DNA of 64,000 nucleotides from Lingula anatina (taxonomy: Eukaryota > Brachiopoda > Lingulata > Lingulida > Lingulidae), in the NCBI RefSeq assembly GCF_001039355.2, contig NW_019773559.1:634202-698201 (forward strand), in the 5' to 3' direction. Positions 35,601 to 46,800 of the stretch are shown here, piece by piece. The translations under genes and the position numbers were made by a program. The stretch's first letter is position 1; the number at the start of each line of letters is the position of its first letter. The notes below the pieces were generated by a model. It saw only the letters and a list, made by a program, of their open reading frames with translations. It did no database searches and was not told where the DNA came from.

Positions 35601-36973
35601 TTTTGTTCCAACTGGAGTCTGCTATGCTTAATTAATGAAAAGAGTCATGTCATTTGATGCCCTAAGACATCCAACACATTTTTATCTCCGTAATCAGCCC
35701 TTTGTCTGTACAAAAATTATTTCAGATGGTGCAGTTTAAAGATATCCACTCAAAGAGCTGTTCTGGAAGTAAAAAAGGAAAAATAAAATTCAACTTTGCT
35801 TATAAATAGTTGTATTTATGAATTTGTCTAGAAAATAATTTTTACTCTCCACTTTTCTCTTTTAAGATTGACAACATCTTCACCAATTCCCACAAATTGA
35901 TTGGCAAGCCTGGGAATGCTACAGGGTTAAGAAGTTTATACTACCCTGCATTGGACCCTGAAGGGTGTATGTATTAATGCCAGATCTTATATGAATGATC
36001 CTCTGTATGTAATACACAAGATGCATGTTTATTAAATTTTCTTTTAAATAATCCATGCAGACATATAACAAGATCAACATTAAATTTTATGACAAATATA
36101 ATGTTGGGATCTTACCTTTCAGCTATCAAGCCAGGTCAGGTGAGGTGTGGAGAGCATTCTGATTATGGCTCCATTACAATCTTGTTTCAAGATGATATAG
36201 GAGGGTTAGAGGTAAGAAGAAATATCTGTTGTATTAGCTTTGCTCATTAAAAAATAAGCTCATATTGACTATGTTTCACTTGTGTACATGCACAATACAC
36301 GTGCACAGTACAGGACACTCGTTCTGTAAGATTTATTAGTTATTTTTAGATTTATTTATGACATTTAAATATGTTTTGAAATATAATTTTGCTAAACATT
36401 CTTGTTTTAATTTTTAATACATCATACTGAAATGAGACACTTGTCATTGCATACTCATGATATATTATTTCAGGTGCAAAGAGTAGATGGGATGTATGTG
36501 CCAGCCCCCCCTATCCCAGGCACGGTATTGGTTAATGTCGGAGACCTCATGCAAAGATGGACTGCTGATCAGATCAAATCAACGGTAACAAAGACATACA
36601 TACTTCTGTTTTCCAGCTTATTTATTTATTCATTTATTATTATTATTATTTAGTTATTTCAACTTTAAGGGGAGTGGAGCTAATGTTAGTTTTACTTATG
36701 CAAAGAGAATATACCAGTTTGTGCCTGTAAAAAAACTCGAATTATTAATTGTATGTATCACATACTATGATTCATTACTCCGTAAATATCTTTCAGAAAC
36801 ACAGGGTGCTCATTCCAGAAAAAGAGCTGCTCATGCGCCAGGTACGGCAGTCCATAGCTTTTTTTGTCCAGCCAGACGATAACTTCCTCATAACTTGTCT
36901 AGATGGGTCAAATAAGTACGAACCTGTCTCATCCCTGGACTACTTGAATATGAGGTTTGCTGCTACATATTAA
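32690..36973 (+). CDS. Isopenicillin-N-synthase-like 2-oxoglutarate/Fe(II) dioxygenase
   Basis: Member of the IPNS/2OG-Fe(II) oxygenase superfamily; substrate unknown. Exons 32690-32836, 34074-34189, 35061-35127, 35440-35568, 35867-35966, 36123-36211, 36474-36584, 36797-36973 give 311 residues, the usual family length. The N-terminal DIOX_N region reads VPIVDFFG...AGFVYLKNHGI. The double-stranded beta-helix core has CGEHSDYGSITILFQDD: iron ligands H198 and D200. H255 (KHRVLIP) is the third ligand and R270/S272 (RQS) fit the 2-oxoglutarate-binding RxS pair. So all catalytic residues are present and it is probably active. The first intron starts with GC rather than GT (CCAAAG/GCAAGT). Intron 1 contains a two-copy tandem duplication. 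Related animal proteins are mostly uncharacterised, so no substrate is offered. Exon 4 could end 6 bases later. Confidence 0.88.
33541..33990. repeat. Two-copy tandem duplication (~223 bp units)
   Basis: The block AATATTACATTT...ACTTCTGGTGGTAATGTT occurs at about 33541-33766 and again at about 33767-33990 with only a handful of differences, within intron 1 of the oxygenase. Confidence 0.93.
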
Positions 36974-37801
36974 GTGTGTTGGGATCACAGTCAATTTCTA
37001 AATTAAAAAGAATATGTATTTTGTGATAACTGTTTGCAGACCTTGTAAACAATTATTGTAACTATCTATACATGTACAATCTGACCATTAAATTACTGTT
37101 TAAGTCATTTTAATTATTATTAATTAAAATTATGCCATCAATTAAGACTGCATTCCCAGTACTAGCTGGATTGATCTAACTCTGTGGGGCTTCTTGCTAA
37201 AGTGCTTTTAGTGTAATCAGCCTAATTGTCTGGCATCCCCCCCCCCCCCTAACTAGGGATAATTGACTAACTTAAAGCAGCTGGAGTAGGCATGATAGGC
37301 ATTTAAGTCACTTACCCTTAAATGCAGTTTAGCAAGAATCCCTGCAGAGTTAGATCGATCCAGCTAGTACAATGGGTTTATGGGAACACTCCCTAAGTCA
37401 TCATTTCATGTCTTCAAGTAACAAACACCAATTTTCATTTATAATGCCCAATATGGCTTATGGTTTTTAAGTAAGTGATATTTTAAGGTTGTTGTTTTCA
37501 TTATTTTTATTAAAATTCTCTATGCAACTTAAGTGGTTTTAAAAATCATTAAAACTGTAAAACTGTAAGTTAATACTTGTCTTGTTATATTTGCTTTATG
37601 TTTTTAAATATAACTACAAACAGAAATTCATAGTCAAACATGGTATCAGGGAATAACCTAAAGAATAAATATTTTAAAATCCATTAAAAATTGCCACAAA
37701 TCAGATGTAGTATCATAAATTTAGTTTTTCTAAATAATACCACAAAATGAAGTAAATTGTAATCTAGCATCAAGATGTACTTGTTACTGGATGCAAAATG
37801 G
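36974..37801. other. Intergenic tail-to-tail region with MITE
   Basis: Separates the 3' ends of the convergent 2OG oxygenase (plus) and JmjC-like gene (minus). ATTAAA near 37085 may be the oxygenase poly(A) signal. It contains one MITE and no gene. Confidence 0.7.
37147..37395. mobile_element. ~250-bp MITE related to the one at 15661
   Basis: Left end GACTGCATTCCCAGTACTAG with CTGGATTGATCTAACTCTG; right end CAGAGTTAGATCGATCCAGC then TAGTACAATGGGTTTATGGG. The inner arms are near-perfect inverted repeats and the CATTCCCA and AGATCGATC words are shared with the element at 15661-15875. Confidence 0.7.
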
Positions 37802-40800
37802 CTACAGTTCATCTTTTACATTCCTGTCTGAACCAGAATGAATGTCCTTCTTTTTTACATTTTTCTGCTCTGAGATCATACTGGACTGGTTTTGGTTTAA
37901 AGATCCACTCTCTGCAGGTGTCTCGGCTGCTTTAGTGGTGGGTTCTATTGTGTCAGGTTCAGCAATAATTTCTTCTTCATCTTCAATGGCTAAAGTTGGT
38001 GTGAGTATTTGAAATGCAATTTGTTGTAATCAGGGAAAGAATCAAATTATCTTCTGCTGCACCATGTTTAAGATTAACTTCATGTCAAAATTATAATATC
38101 TTATAACAGCAAAAATTATATTCTAGTAGCTAAGTAAATGCATGTTTGCAGTATTCACTGTGCTTAATAAATGACCTGGAAAATTTTGTTTAAAGTAAAC
38201 TTTTTACTGTCTTAGATTTGATATTTCTAACAAATCATGTATAGATTATTATATGTCAGTCACCTTCTTTAATACTGTCATCCATTGTTTGATATGCAAC
38301 TTCATGATCTTTCTTCTTATGATCTGGTTTTGTTGCCTTTTCCCCAAATTTGTTGGATTTGTTAGTACTTCTATCTTTATGTTCTGCTGCATATGCCTCT
38401 TTTTCCTTTTGTCTAATCTCTTCTTCTGCTGTTATTTTTTATAAAAAAAATATTGTGATAAAATGATTTCTATTTAATAGTAAATGATGTAAAAAATTCA
38501 AAAGTTGAAGGACGTAGAATTACAGGAGGGTTATACATTTTCCAGTTAAATTAGAATTTTTATATTAAACTGGAAATATAAATTTTGAATGATGTAAAGA
38601 ATGATTTTCTTGATTATGTTTTGCATTTTTGCTTTCTTGACAAAACATATTCTGTACACAAATAATATAAGTATTGTTTTTAGATACCTGCACATAAAAC
38701 TGACGCACTAACTTATGAATGTTTTTTCTGTATCTTGTCCAATTCGGTGTTCTACTTTGTTTACTAGTATTCAGTGATGCTGTTACAAATTTTCTTAAAT
38801 CGTCATGCCCCATGTGTTACTTACACTGATGTATAGATTTTTCTATAGCTTGAGCTGTCTTCTTGAATTCTTGTATCTTGGATGTTGCTTCTCTTATCAT
38901 TTTCTTCAAAAGTGCTTCTTGTTTAGCCAAAGCTCCTTGGTCAAATAACTTACCCTGTGGAACACACATTATAAAACCTCCATTTATATCTAACCTCCAT
39001 TTATATCAAACTAGTTACATGCAAGAACATTAGAGTGAGATTCTTCATATAATAATAATAATAAATGCAGATTTTAAAAACAATTCTGAAAAAATTCTGA
39101 ATTTCATGTTTTATATTTGTTTTTGTGTCAGTTTGACTTTAAACAATGTTGTCGGCCTTTGGCAAATTATACCTTGGTCTTAGTTCCTTATCAATTTATG
39201 AAAGTATATTTTAATTGTCTAAGATATTTGCCTTCATGTAATGACATGATCACAACTTATTAATTAAAAGTGGTTGGCACATATTGTTAAATAAAAAAAA
39301 TACCCCAATTGATTTGGCTGAGCTGGCTACATTTTGGTCTTGCATTATCTCCTCAAAGTCTGCCATTCGATCTTCAAGAAGTCCTGTCATTTGCTCAAGA
39401 CTCTGTAAATACACTGTATAGTAGCTCACCAATGTTCTTGTGGAGATCACATGTTATATAGTGTACGGTATCACATGAATTCAGTTTTTAATAAAGATTT
39501 CAATAATGAACATGTTTTGGTCAATTACCTTGGAATGGAAATTTGTTCATTTACAGATTATTTGGCCTAAACTATAAATTTGGTGAAAATTTTGCTTTAT
39601 ATACACCTGAAACAGAAAATATTCATGTATCAATTTTTAATAAAAGGTGCACTTATGCAATTTTTGTTTAGGAGTACAATGCAATACCTCAAAAAGTTCT
39701 CATTTTTTCTACAACAGTACAGTGCATTTAAGATTTAAAGAACATACAAATTTTAACTTTAAACTGTAGTTTGATCAGGAGATTACATATGTTTACAGTT
39801 TTACATGGTTTGATATATAAAACTAAGCTTACCAAAGGTGTGAGTGCATCTATGTCTGCTAAAGAAAATACTTCATCTGTATTCAAGTTCAATACATCAA
39901 AAACCTGTTGGTATAGAGTCCATTATTGTTAAACAAAAATTACACAAATAAGTTTGATATGTTTAAAACTAATGTCAGAAATACCTCCTGAATATATTAA
40001 ATTATTGCTATTTTTATTCCACACACTTGGACCTGCATATATCATTTATTTGCAAGTGAATGAAAATACTTGTAGTTCATGAGGCATGTAATTCAAAGTA
40101 AAAAGGTTATTATCTCCTTCAAATATTTAGAATTCCCCTACCTCATTAGCTATATCTTCATATTCATCATTCCACTCTGTCATATTTTTTAGCATTTTGT
40201 CCTAAAAGAATTGAAAATGTTTTCTATTATGTTGAACATATTTTTCTTTTAAAATGTATGTTGATTTGAGCATTTAATTTGCTCACAACTGCATGTACAA
40301 TTATCTAAAGAAAGATACAATACGTTAAAATATTCATATTATCAAGAGGGGTGTATTCATTCTTACTTTCTTCATCTTTTCAATGAATTCTTTCAGTGTC
40401 AGTCTTACATCATGTCTCAGGAAACCAATGAAATTGTGCCTACAACATACCAAATTTATCTAAATGAGCAGTTTTACATAAGCTATCATATAGAAAGCTA
40501 TTTATGTTTACAAATATTAAAAATTAAACTGGTCCTTACAGTATCAAATACATATATCTTTAAAAGTCTTCACAGAAATAATGTTATACTGCTGCTAGTT
40601 ACAAAAAGGCTGTGGGTGGGGCTTACAAAATTCTGTGCTCCATGTGGTTCTCATGCCTAGAGAGATTATTAAAATGGAACTTGTCCAGTGTGGGCGGACC
40701 AGAAATGGTGGATTTGCATGACTTCTCTGTCATCAGAGTGGACTTTTGCTGACGTCTCCAAGTTACCTCTACCTCAGTTGTTCTGCTGAAACTGTTCACT

Positions 40801-43396
40801 TGGTAGTACCTTGAAGGAGATATGTAGGTGTATGTATGTCTAGTTAAAACCACCCCATTTACGGTCTCCTATGGGGTCATTCAGAATGAGAAGAGAGAAA
40901 GTGGTAGCTGGTCCACAGCCTAAATATGGTGGACCTACATGAAAGGAAGACCGCTTAATCCTGTAATGGTCTCTCCATCTCTTTCATGCCTCCCCACGCA
41001 TCCTCTCTGCAGAAGCACAGTAATTAAATCCACGCTCAATTCAACCAGTTGAGGGACGACGCGTGGGGAGGCGTGAAAGAGGCGGAGAGACCATTACAGG
41101 ATTAAGCAGTCTTCCTTCCATGTAGGTACGCCAAATTTAGGCTGTGGACCAGCTAGCACTTGGTTCTTCTCATTCTGAATGGCCCCTGTGTAACAATCTA
41201 TACTTGAGGGAGTAATTACTAAAGTTGACTGTGTCTGCCCATGTGTGTTGGCCCTCCTGTGGGAGCAAAATGTTCCCTTTCTATTTTTTAGCACTCTACT
41301 GGTACACTCAGTCTAAATATAAACTAATTTTTAAGTTTTGGCACAGTTAAAGTTGAGAAATAAAGATGTCAGTGGTAGATAATGTTTTGATCATGAAAAC
41401 CTTTGTGTGGTTGGAAGAGCTTGAATTTTTCTGAAATGATGCCTCAAGCATGAGCATTGATTGTTAATTATAAACAGATTATATTACCATTTAGCTGGTA
41501 TATAAACACAGTCCCCTGTGGTCAGATTTGCCTTATGATATTCAACATCAGCTAAACCTGGGTACTGGGTCAGATCGACTTGTTCAACATCCAACTTCCT
41601 CAAGTCTGCAGGAAACTAAAAAAGCATATTGTACACTGAAATTGTCTATTTAGTTGTGTGATCATAATTTAAAATGTACTCAGTGTACATTCCATCATTT
41701 CAAACAATTGATATTTTGCCATTTTCCATCCAGATAGCCTGTCTATACTGATTGTTATAAAACTGAACTATTCATTTACCAAGATTGTTATTATTTCAAG
41801 TGTACAATTTCACTTGGTTAGGATGTGCAATGGCAGGTCCAGGGAGGCACAGTCTGATTTGACCCCTTCTCCCCTTAATTTTCACATCCCCTACATTGTT
41901 TTATGGCAAACTTTTCTGTGTCTGCAATATTATCCACCTGTACCCCCACCCCCCTCAGCAATGTCCTGGAAATGCCTTTGCGTGTGTAAAAATTATACAT
42001 GTGAACAGCATTATTCATTTATTATGAAAATTTAAAATCCAGTGACTCTTGCAAATAACTGGAAAATTGTTATAATTGTAAGTGTACAGTAATGAAACAA
42101 ACCTTATCTTTGAACCTGGGTGAACTAACCAGTGTGAACTCACTTCTGTCCCCAGAGATGAGGCAGGTAATGGTGTCTTCCTCTTGTCTCAACAATACTG
42201 GACTTCTATCCTCATCATTTGTCATTATAAAAGCCTTTTATTCAAGTAAAAGTGAAGTCTTAAACAAGGCACTGTCTAACAAGACATATTGCAAAATATC
42301 CTCAAATCCCAAGGGATTTGTGCTCAAAAGCCAGTAATATCTAATTACAATCACAAAATTGCATCCCAAGTTGTAATTTGTGTGTACTTGTATGGTAAAA
42401 TAATTGTATCAGGTAGCCTTTTTAAAGTTAATTCAAAGCGTAATTAACAATACCTTAACAAGTTTCACACATTATCCACAAAGCATGTCCCTCTGTTACT
42501 TATTTTGTACTCACATGCTGAGATAACTGCTTTAAAATTGGCCCACAAAGAAGACAGGAAGGAAGGAGGACATCTTTACTAGTAAATGTTCAAGAAAATA
42601 CACTAATGAGTAAACCTCAAAATATGTGAAATAAATGGGAAAGAATTTGCCAACTAATACCCTTTTATCTATCTCTAAATTGTATTTTTTATAAAAACTC
42701 TACAATTGGTCATATGTATAGTATACAAAATAATAATATCATAAATGAAAAGTAGCAAATAGCAAACACAAGCCAAAAAACTTTCATACCGTTGGATGTA
42801 CATGTACATGTAGGCCTTCATCAGACTGATGTGAGCAGACATTGCAGTCAGTGAGTGTCAACATCTGCTCACATCAGTCTGATGAAGGCCTACATCCAGG
42901 TTGGCTGTAAGCTGACGGTATGAAAGTTTTTTGGCTTGTGTTTGATAATTTTCATAATGATCCAACTACAAAGCCAATGAAAATTTTTGCTAAAATAATC
43001 ATAACAACAATTGATATAGGTATTTTGATTCACTTACTGGAGATATGAAGGGAGGACATCAATTAATTTCAACTCATTTTGCCGGTAAGTTTGCAGGAAC
43101 TTCTTAAAGGTAGTCAAATCTTTCAGACCTGATTCCATGTCCATCTCGAGCCAAAATGTGGCAGACTGTGGCTTTTGAAGAAAATAGCTATCGCGTTGCC
43201 ATCTTTTATGAGCTGGAAATTTTTTGGCAGCTTCTTTGAAAACGGCAGGAGAACTTGGTGTAACAAATTCGTTGATAAATTCAGAGGGTTTTGGAAACCC
43301 CTTTAGAGTTTCAATCTCTCGTTGCCTTTTACCTGATCCGAATGGTTTTACAGTACTTTTGCGCTTCTTTTCCGTGTACTTCGCTTTTGATGCCAT
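37802..43396 (-). CDS. JmjC/cupin-8-like protein without iron ligands, C-terminal KDEL
   Basis: Twelve coding exons, phases consistent: 43396-43038, 42578-42515, 42234-42103, 41615-41488, 40809-40627, 40439-40367, 40201-40142, 39904-39833, 39402-39304, 38954-38825, 38428-38264, 37989-37802; 550 residues. The N-terminal part (GFPKPSEFINEF...PAVFKEAAKKFPAHKRW) and TQYPGLADVEYHKANLTTGD, YIPAKWYYQVNS are those of animal JmjC/cupin-8 hydroxylases. Where the family has the iron motif HxD, this has L156-R-Q158 (PVLLRQEEDTITCL), and the distal histidine after the tryptophan is Y230 (WYYQV). So all three iron ligands are replaced. A degenerate EF-hand-like stretch (FDVLNLNTDEVFSLADIDAL) and coiled-coil sequence (GALAKQEALLKKMIREA) follow, then a charged tail ending NVKDEL, an ER-retrieval signal. 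With the start at 43396 there is no signal peptide; one lies in an overlapping frame (separate entry). Confidence 0.82.
40873..41186. mobile_element. ~314-bp MITE with GGGGYCATTCAGAATGAGAAG ends
   Basis: Terminal inverted repeats GGGGTCATTCAGAATGAGAA and (reverse complement of the right end) GGGGCCATTCAGAATGAGAA, continuing through a longer imperfect arm with CAGCTGGTCCACAGCC-type sequence. The middle shares GGCGGAGAGACC and CTCCCCAC words with the 2281 element, so these are probably one superfamily. It lies in an intron of the JmjC-like gene; no clear target duplication. Confidence 0.75.
42762..42947. mobile_element. ~185-bp foldback element with 30-bp perfect inverted ends
   Basis: CAAACACAAGCCAAAAAACT...TTCATACCGT at the left recurs as its exact reverse complement at the right. 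A second inner pair (TAGGCCTTCATCAGACTGAT and its complement, extending through GTGAGCAGA) makes the whole unit one long hairpin. Located in intron 1 of the JmjC-like gene. Confidence 0.85.
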
Positions 43397-43526
43397 TTAC
43401 TTCTTTGGTTATTGGTTCGTTGTAGTTATTGTCACTTATTTCGCAACTGACACCCCAAAAGCAAAAACTGAAACGAAAGAAAACAAGTGCCACGTATATC
43501 TTAGCACGTGTCCCCATATTCAACAT
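43329..43526 (-). other. Overlapping frame encoding a signal-peptide-like sequence
   Basis: On the minus strand, ATG at 43526 opens a frame reading MLNMGTRAK, then IYVALVFFRFSFCFWGVSC, then EISDNNYNEP. That is a textbook basic n-region, hydrophobic core and small-residue cleavage region. The frame runs to 43329, overlapping the first JmjC exon in a different phase (shift of one base). The JmjC frame is closed by TAA directly before its own ATG. Since the JmjC protein ends in KDEL, which only works in the secretory pathway, the two were probably meant to be joined, by a short cryptic intron (a donor GAA/GTAAAT lies at 43401/43400) or because of a sequence error. It could also be an upstream ORF by chance. 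Confidence 0.55.
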
Positions 43527-43831
43527 CTTCAATTTGGTGATACATGCCGGTTTATCATCTGTTGATTCTGTACCGTGAGAATTCTCCACGTGTGCATTGT
43601 TTACATTTGGGTTAAGAATCCCCTCAGTTGTGACGTCACTAACTGGAATCCCCCTTGACCTAAATGTTTTAGATTAGATTATTTTTGTTCATTGTGCGTG
43701 CGATACGTTACTACTGGCTATATTTCGAATACTCCTGTTTTTATTACTCGTGTTGTTCAATCGTAAGTCCAATAAAACCGATAAGGTGAAAACCTAAATT
43801 AGGTCAAATTCTCCAGTCACATGATTGGAAA
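43527..43831. promoter_or_regulatory. Divergent promoter region, JmjC-like / GH3
   Basis: About 300 bases lie between the most upstream JmjC-side ATG and the GH3 start on the other strand. Contains TGACGTCA-like sequence (GTGACGTCACTAAC near 43630), which matches the CRE/ATF consensus core. Role as a shared promoter is inferred from spacing. Confidence 0.5.
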
Positions 43832-46800
43832 ATGGCGGTTGCAAGGAGGGTGCTCGTTGCTGTCCTGGTAACATTTCATTTTTATGCATCTTTTACGTTC
43901 GACTATCCATTTAGAAACACGTCTCTGCCATGGGCAGATAGGGTGAACGATCTTGTAGACAGATTAACATTGGAAGAGATTATTCTTCAAATGGCTAAAG
44001 GAGGCGCAGGACCGGGAGGACCTGCGCCGGCGATACCTCGACTGGGGATCGCCCCCCATCAATGGAACAATGAGTGCCTGCGTGGGGTAGGTTATGGAGG
44101 CACAGCTACTACTTTTCCCCAAGCTCTGGGACTGGCTGCAGCATTTAGGTAGGCTATGAGAATTTTATTGCGCAGCGTAGATTTTGGTAATTAATTTCAA
44201 CATAGTGAACGTAAAGTAAACAAAGAACCACCCCCAAACACACCTGTGTTTAAAAATGTATAAATGAATGTGTGTATCAACAACATATTTAGTAGAAATA
44301 AAAAAGAAACAAGCAGATGGAGGATTTTGCTTTGTTTTATGTTTTTTAAAGTTTTTAAAATTAATTTTCTTAAATTTTTTTTTTTTTTTTTTTGGGGGGG
44401 GGGGGGGTTTGACCCCAGCAGTACTAGCTAGTATCTTACCATTGTGTAAACTCCATGGATGTATGTTGATTCCTTGTTTTACATATGAGGGAACAACCAA
44501 CAAATCTTTTTAAAAATCCTAAATTATTAGAGAAGATTTTAGTGGATATTTTAACTAGATTTCATAGTGTATGTGGATTTTCACACAGTTTACTGATGTA
44601 CCATATGATACAGGGTACACTGTTCAGTTCAAACAATCAATAACAAAAAAAAAGCTATACCAAACCAAAAATGTCAGTACAGTTTCTGTTTTAAATATAT
44701 TTGCAGCACAGACCTGATATTTCGAGTTGCCAGAGCTTCAGCCACAGAGGCAAGAGCCAAGTACAATGATAACATCAAGAAGGGGAACTACGGAGACCAC
44801 ACTGGCATCAGTTGTTTTGCTCCTGTGATAAACATTATGAGGCATCCATATTGGGGAAGAAATCAGGTTAGAAAAAAAAAGGGTTCAATAATAACCAGTA
44901 ATTAGTTTATTACTGACAGTTACAGATTATCCATTTTCACAGTATTTCCCAGTTTTGGTGTAGTCTTCTCTTGTGTAAAAAGAAAGAGAATATTACAAAT
45001 AATAGAATGTGGGCTTCAAAGCAGTGATAAGTAGGATTACCTCTCAGTTCACAGTAAATTTGGTAATGTAGTTAGGGTCATGGCAACATTTTCATTTTGT
45101 CAAATGCTTTAAAAGTCCATCTGTGCTTAAGGTGATAAAAAATTGTTATTTTAACCCCGTTTCAACTCACAATTTTGATATTAAAAAAAGTATGACATTA
45201 ATGGGTTAGTCATCATATCTGCATCATGAATCCAGTAACCATTGCCCAACATAAAATGGGATGGTTATCACATGAGATAGGCCTTTGGATATCAAAATTG
45301 TGAGTTGAAACAGGGTTTAACTAGCAATTACTCTATTACTTCCTTATGTGTGTTAATATTGATGGTGGATAGAGTGGCTGGGAGTGCTTGCTAATGTACA
45401 CCTTTTGTTTTGATTAAACTGTAGGAAACTTATGGAGAGGATCCCTATTTCTCTGGTGTGTATTCTCAAAACTTTGTCCATGGCTTACAAGGACAAGACC
45501 CACGCTATGTTCTGGCTAATGCCTGCTGCAAACATTTTGACGTCCACGGTGGACCAGAGAATATACCTGTGTCACGCTTTGGGTTTGATGCAAAGGTAAA
45601 GGATATATTTATAGTAATAACATTCTCTGATTAATAACCTTTAGGTTATGTTTTTGAAAAAAAATTAATAGATAATAAGACTTAAAGAACCACATAATTC
45701 TCTACTAGTTAATATTTTTGGGCATCTGTTCTTGATTTGAACCAAGGCAGCAAATTTATCAAGAGTTTTGCCAAGAGTTTGCAACAGAATAGACAGAGGG
45801 AAAATTAAATCATTCTTTCAGAAAACAGCTTTAATTATGAAAAGTTGAAAGAAAATAAACAATGCACATTACTTGAACTTTATTTGATGGAATGCAATTG
45901 ACAAAAAAAAAAGTTATATGAAAGATAAGAGATGTTATATCAAGGGGGTAGTATGATTGAATGGCCCTGAACATGGCATTTTTTTCTTAATTATTGTTAT
46001 ATTATTTTCCTTTTTTTTTTTTTTTTCTTGAATAGGTTTCAGAGAGAGATTTTAGGACAACCTTCCTCCCTGCATTCAAGGCTTGTGTTGGTGCAGGCTC
46101 TTACAGTGTCATGTGCAGCTACAACAGGTAAAGGTTCTTATACTCATATCCACATTTGGTAAAGTGTTTTTAAATACATATGATTAATCTGTCATGGTTT
46201 TAATGTAGAGAAGCCTTATAGCAGGAGTAACAGTAATGCAAGATAATAAGAAATTAAAGATGAAAACTTATTCTGTTTTGAACCACTACAGGGTGCAATC
46301 CTCTCTCTCTCTCTTGGAGAATCTCTACAATGAATCAGGGGCGGATCCAGACATATTTACTGACAGTCTTCCAAATCATCTTTGTTGATTCATCCTCCAA
46401 TTTTGACCATCTTCCAGCAGAAAAAAATAGATACCCGTCAATGTAAACTTGAAAATCTGACCGTCTTCCGGAAGACCCAGAAGACGGCCTAAATCCGCCC
46501 CTGATGAATTACATAATTATATACCTACAAATAAAATGGATTATGTTTGTAACTAATTGTTTACTAATTTGCATTTTCATTTGACAGACTAAATGGGATT
46601 CCTACTTGTGCCAACAAAAAACTGCTTACAGACATATTGAGGAAAGAATGGAATTTCACAGGATATGTTGTCAGTGATGAAGGTGCAATTGAAAACATAA
46701 TATCATATCATAAGTATCTTAAAAACCCTGTGGACACTGTAGCAGCATGTGTTAACGCTGGAACCAATTTGGAACTTTCACCAAATCTCAATGCCACAGC

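Noticed and set aside
44165-44513. Open frames on both strands in GH3 intron 1
   Set aside because: They run through a T20/G14 homopolymer and low-complexity sequence; no similarity.
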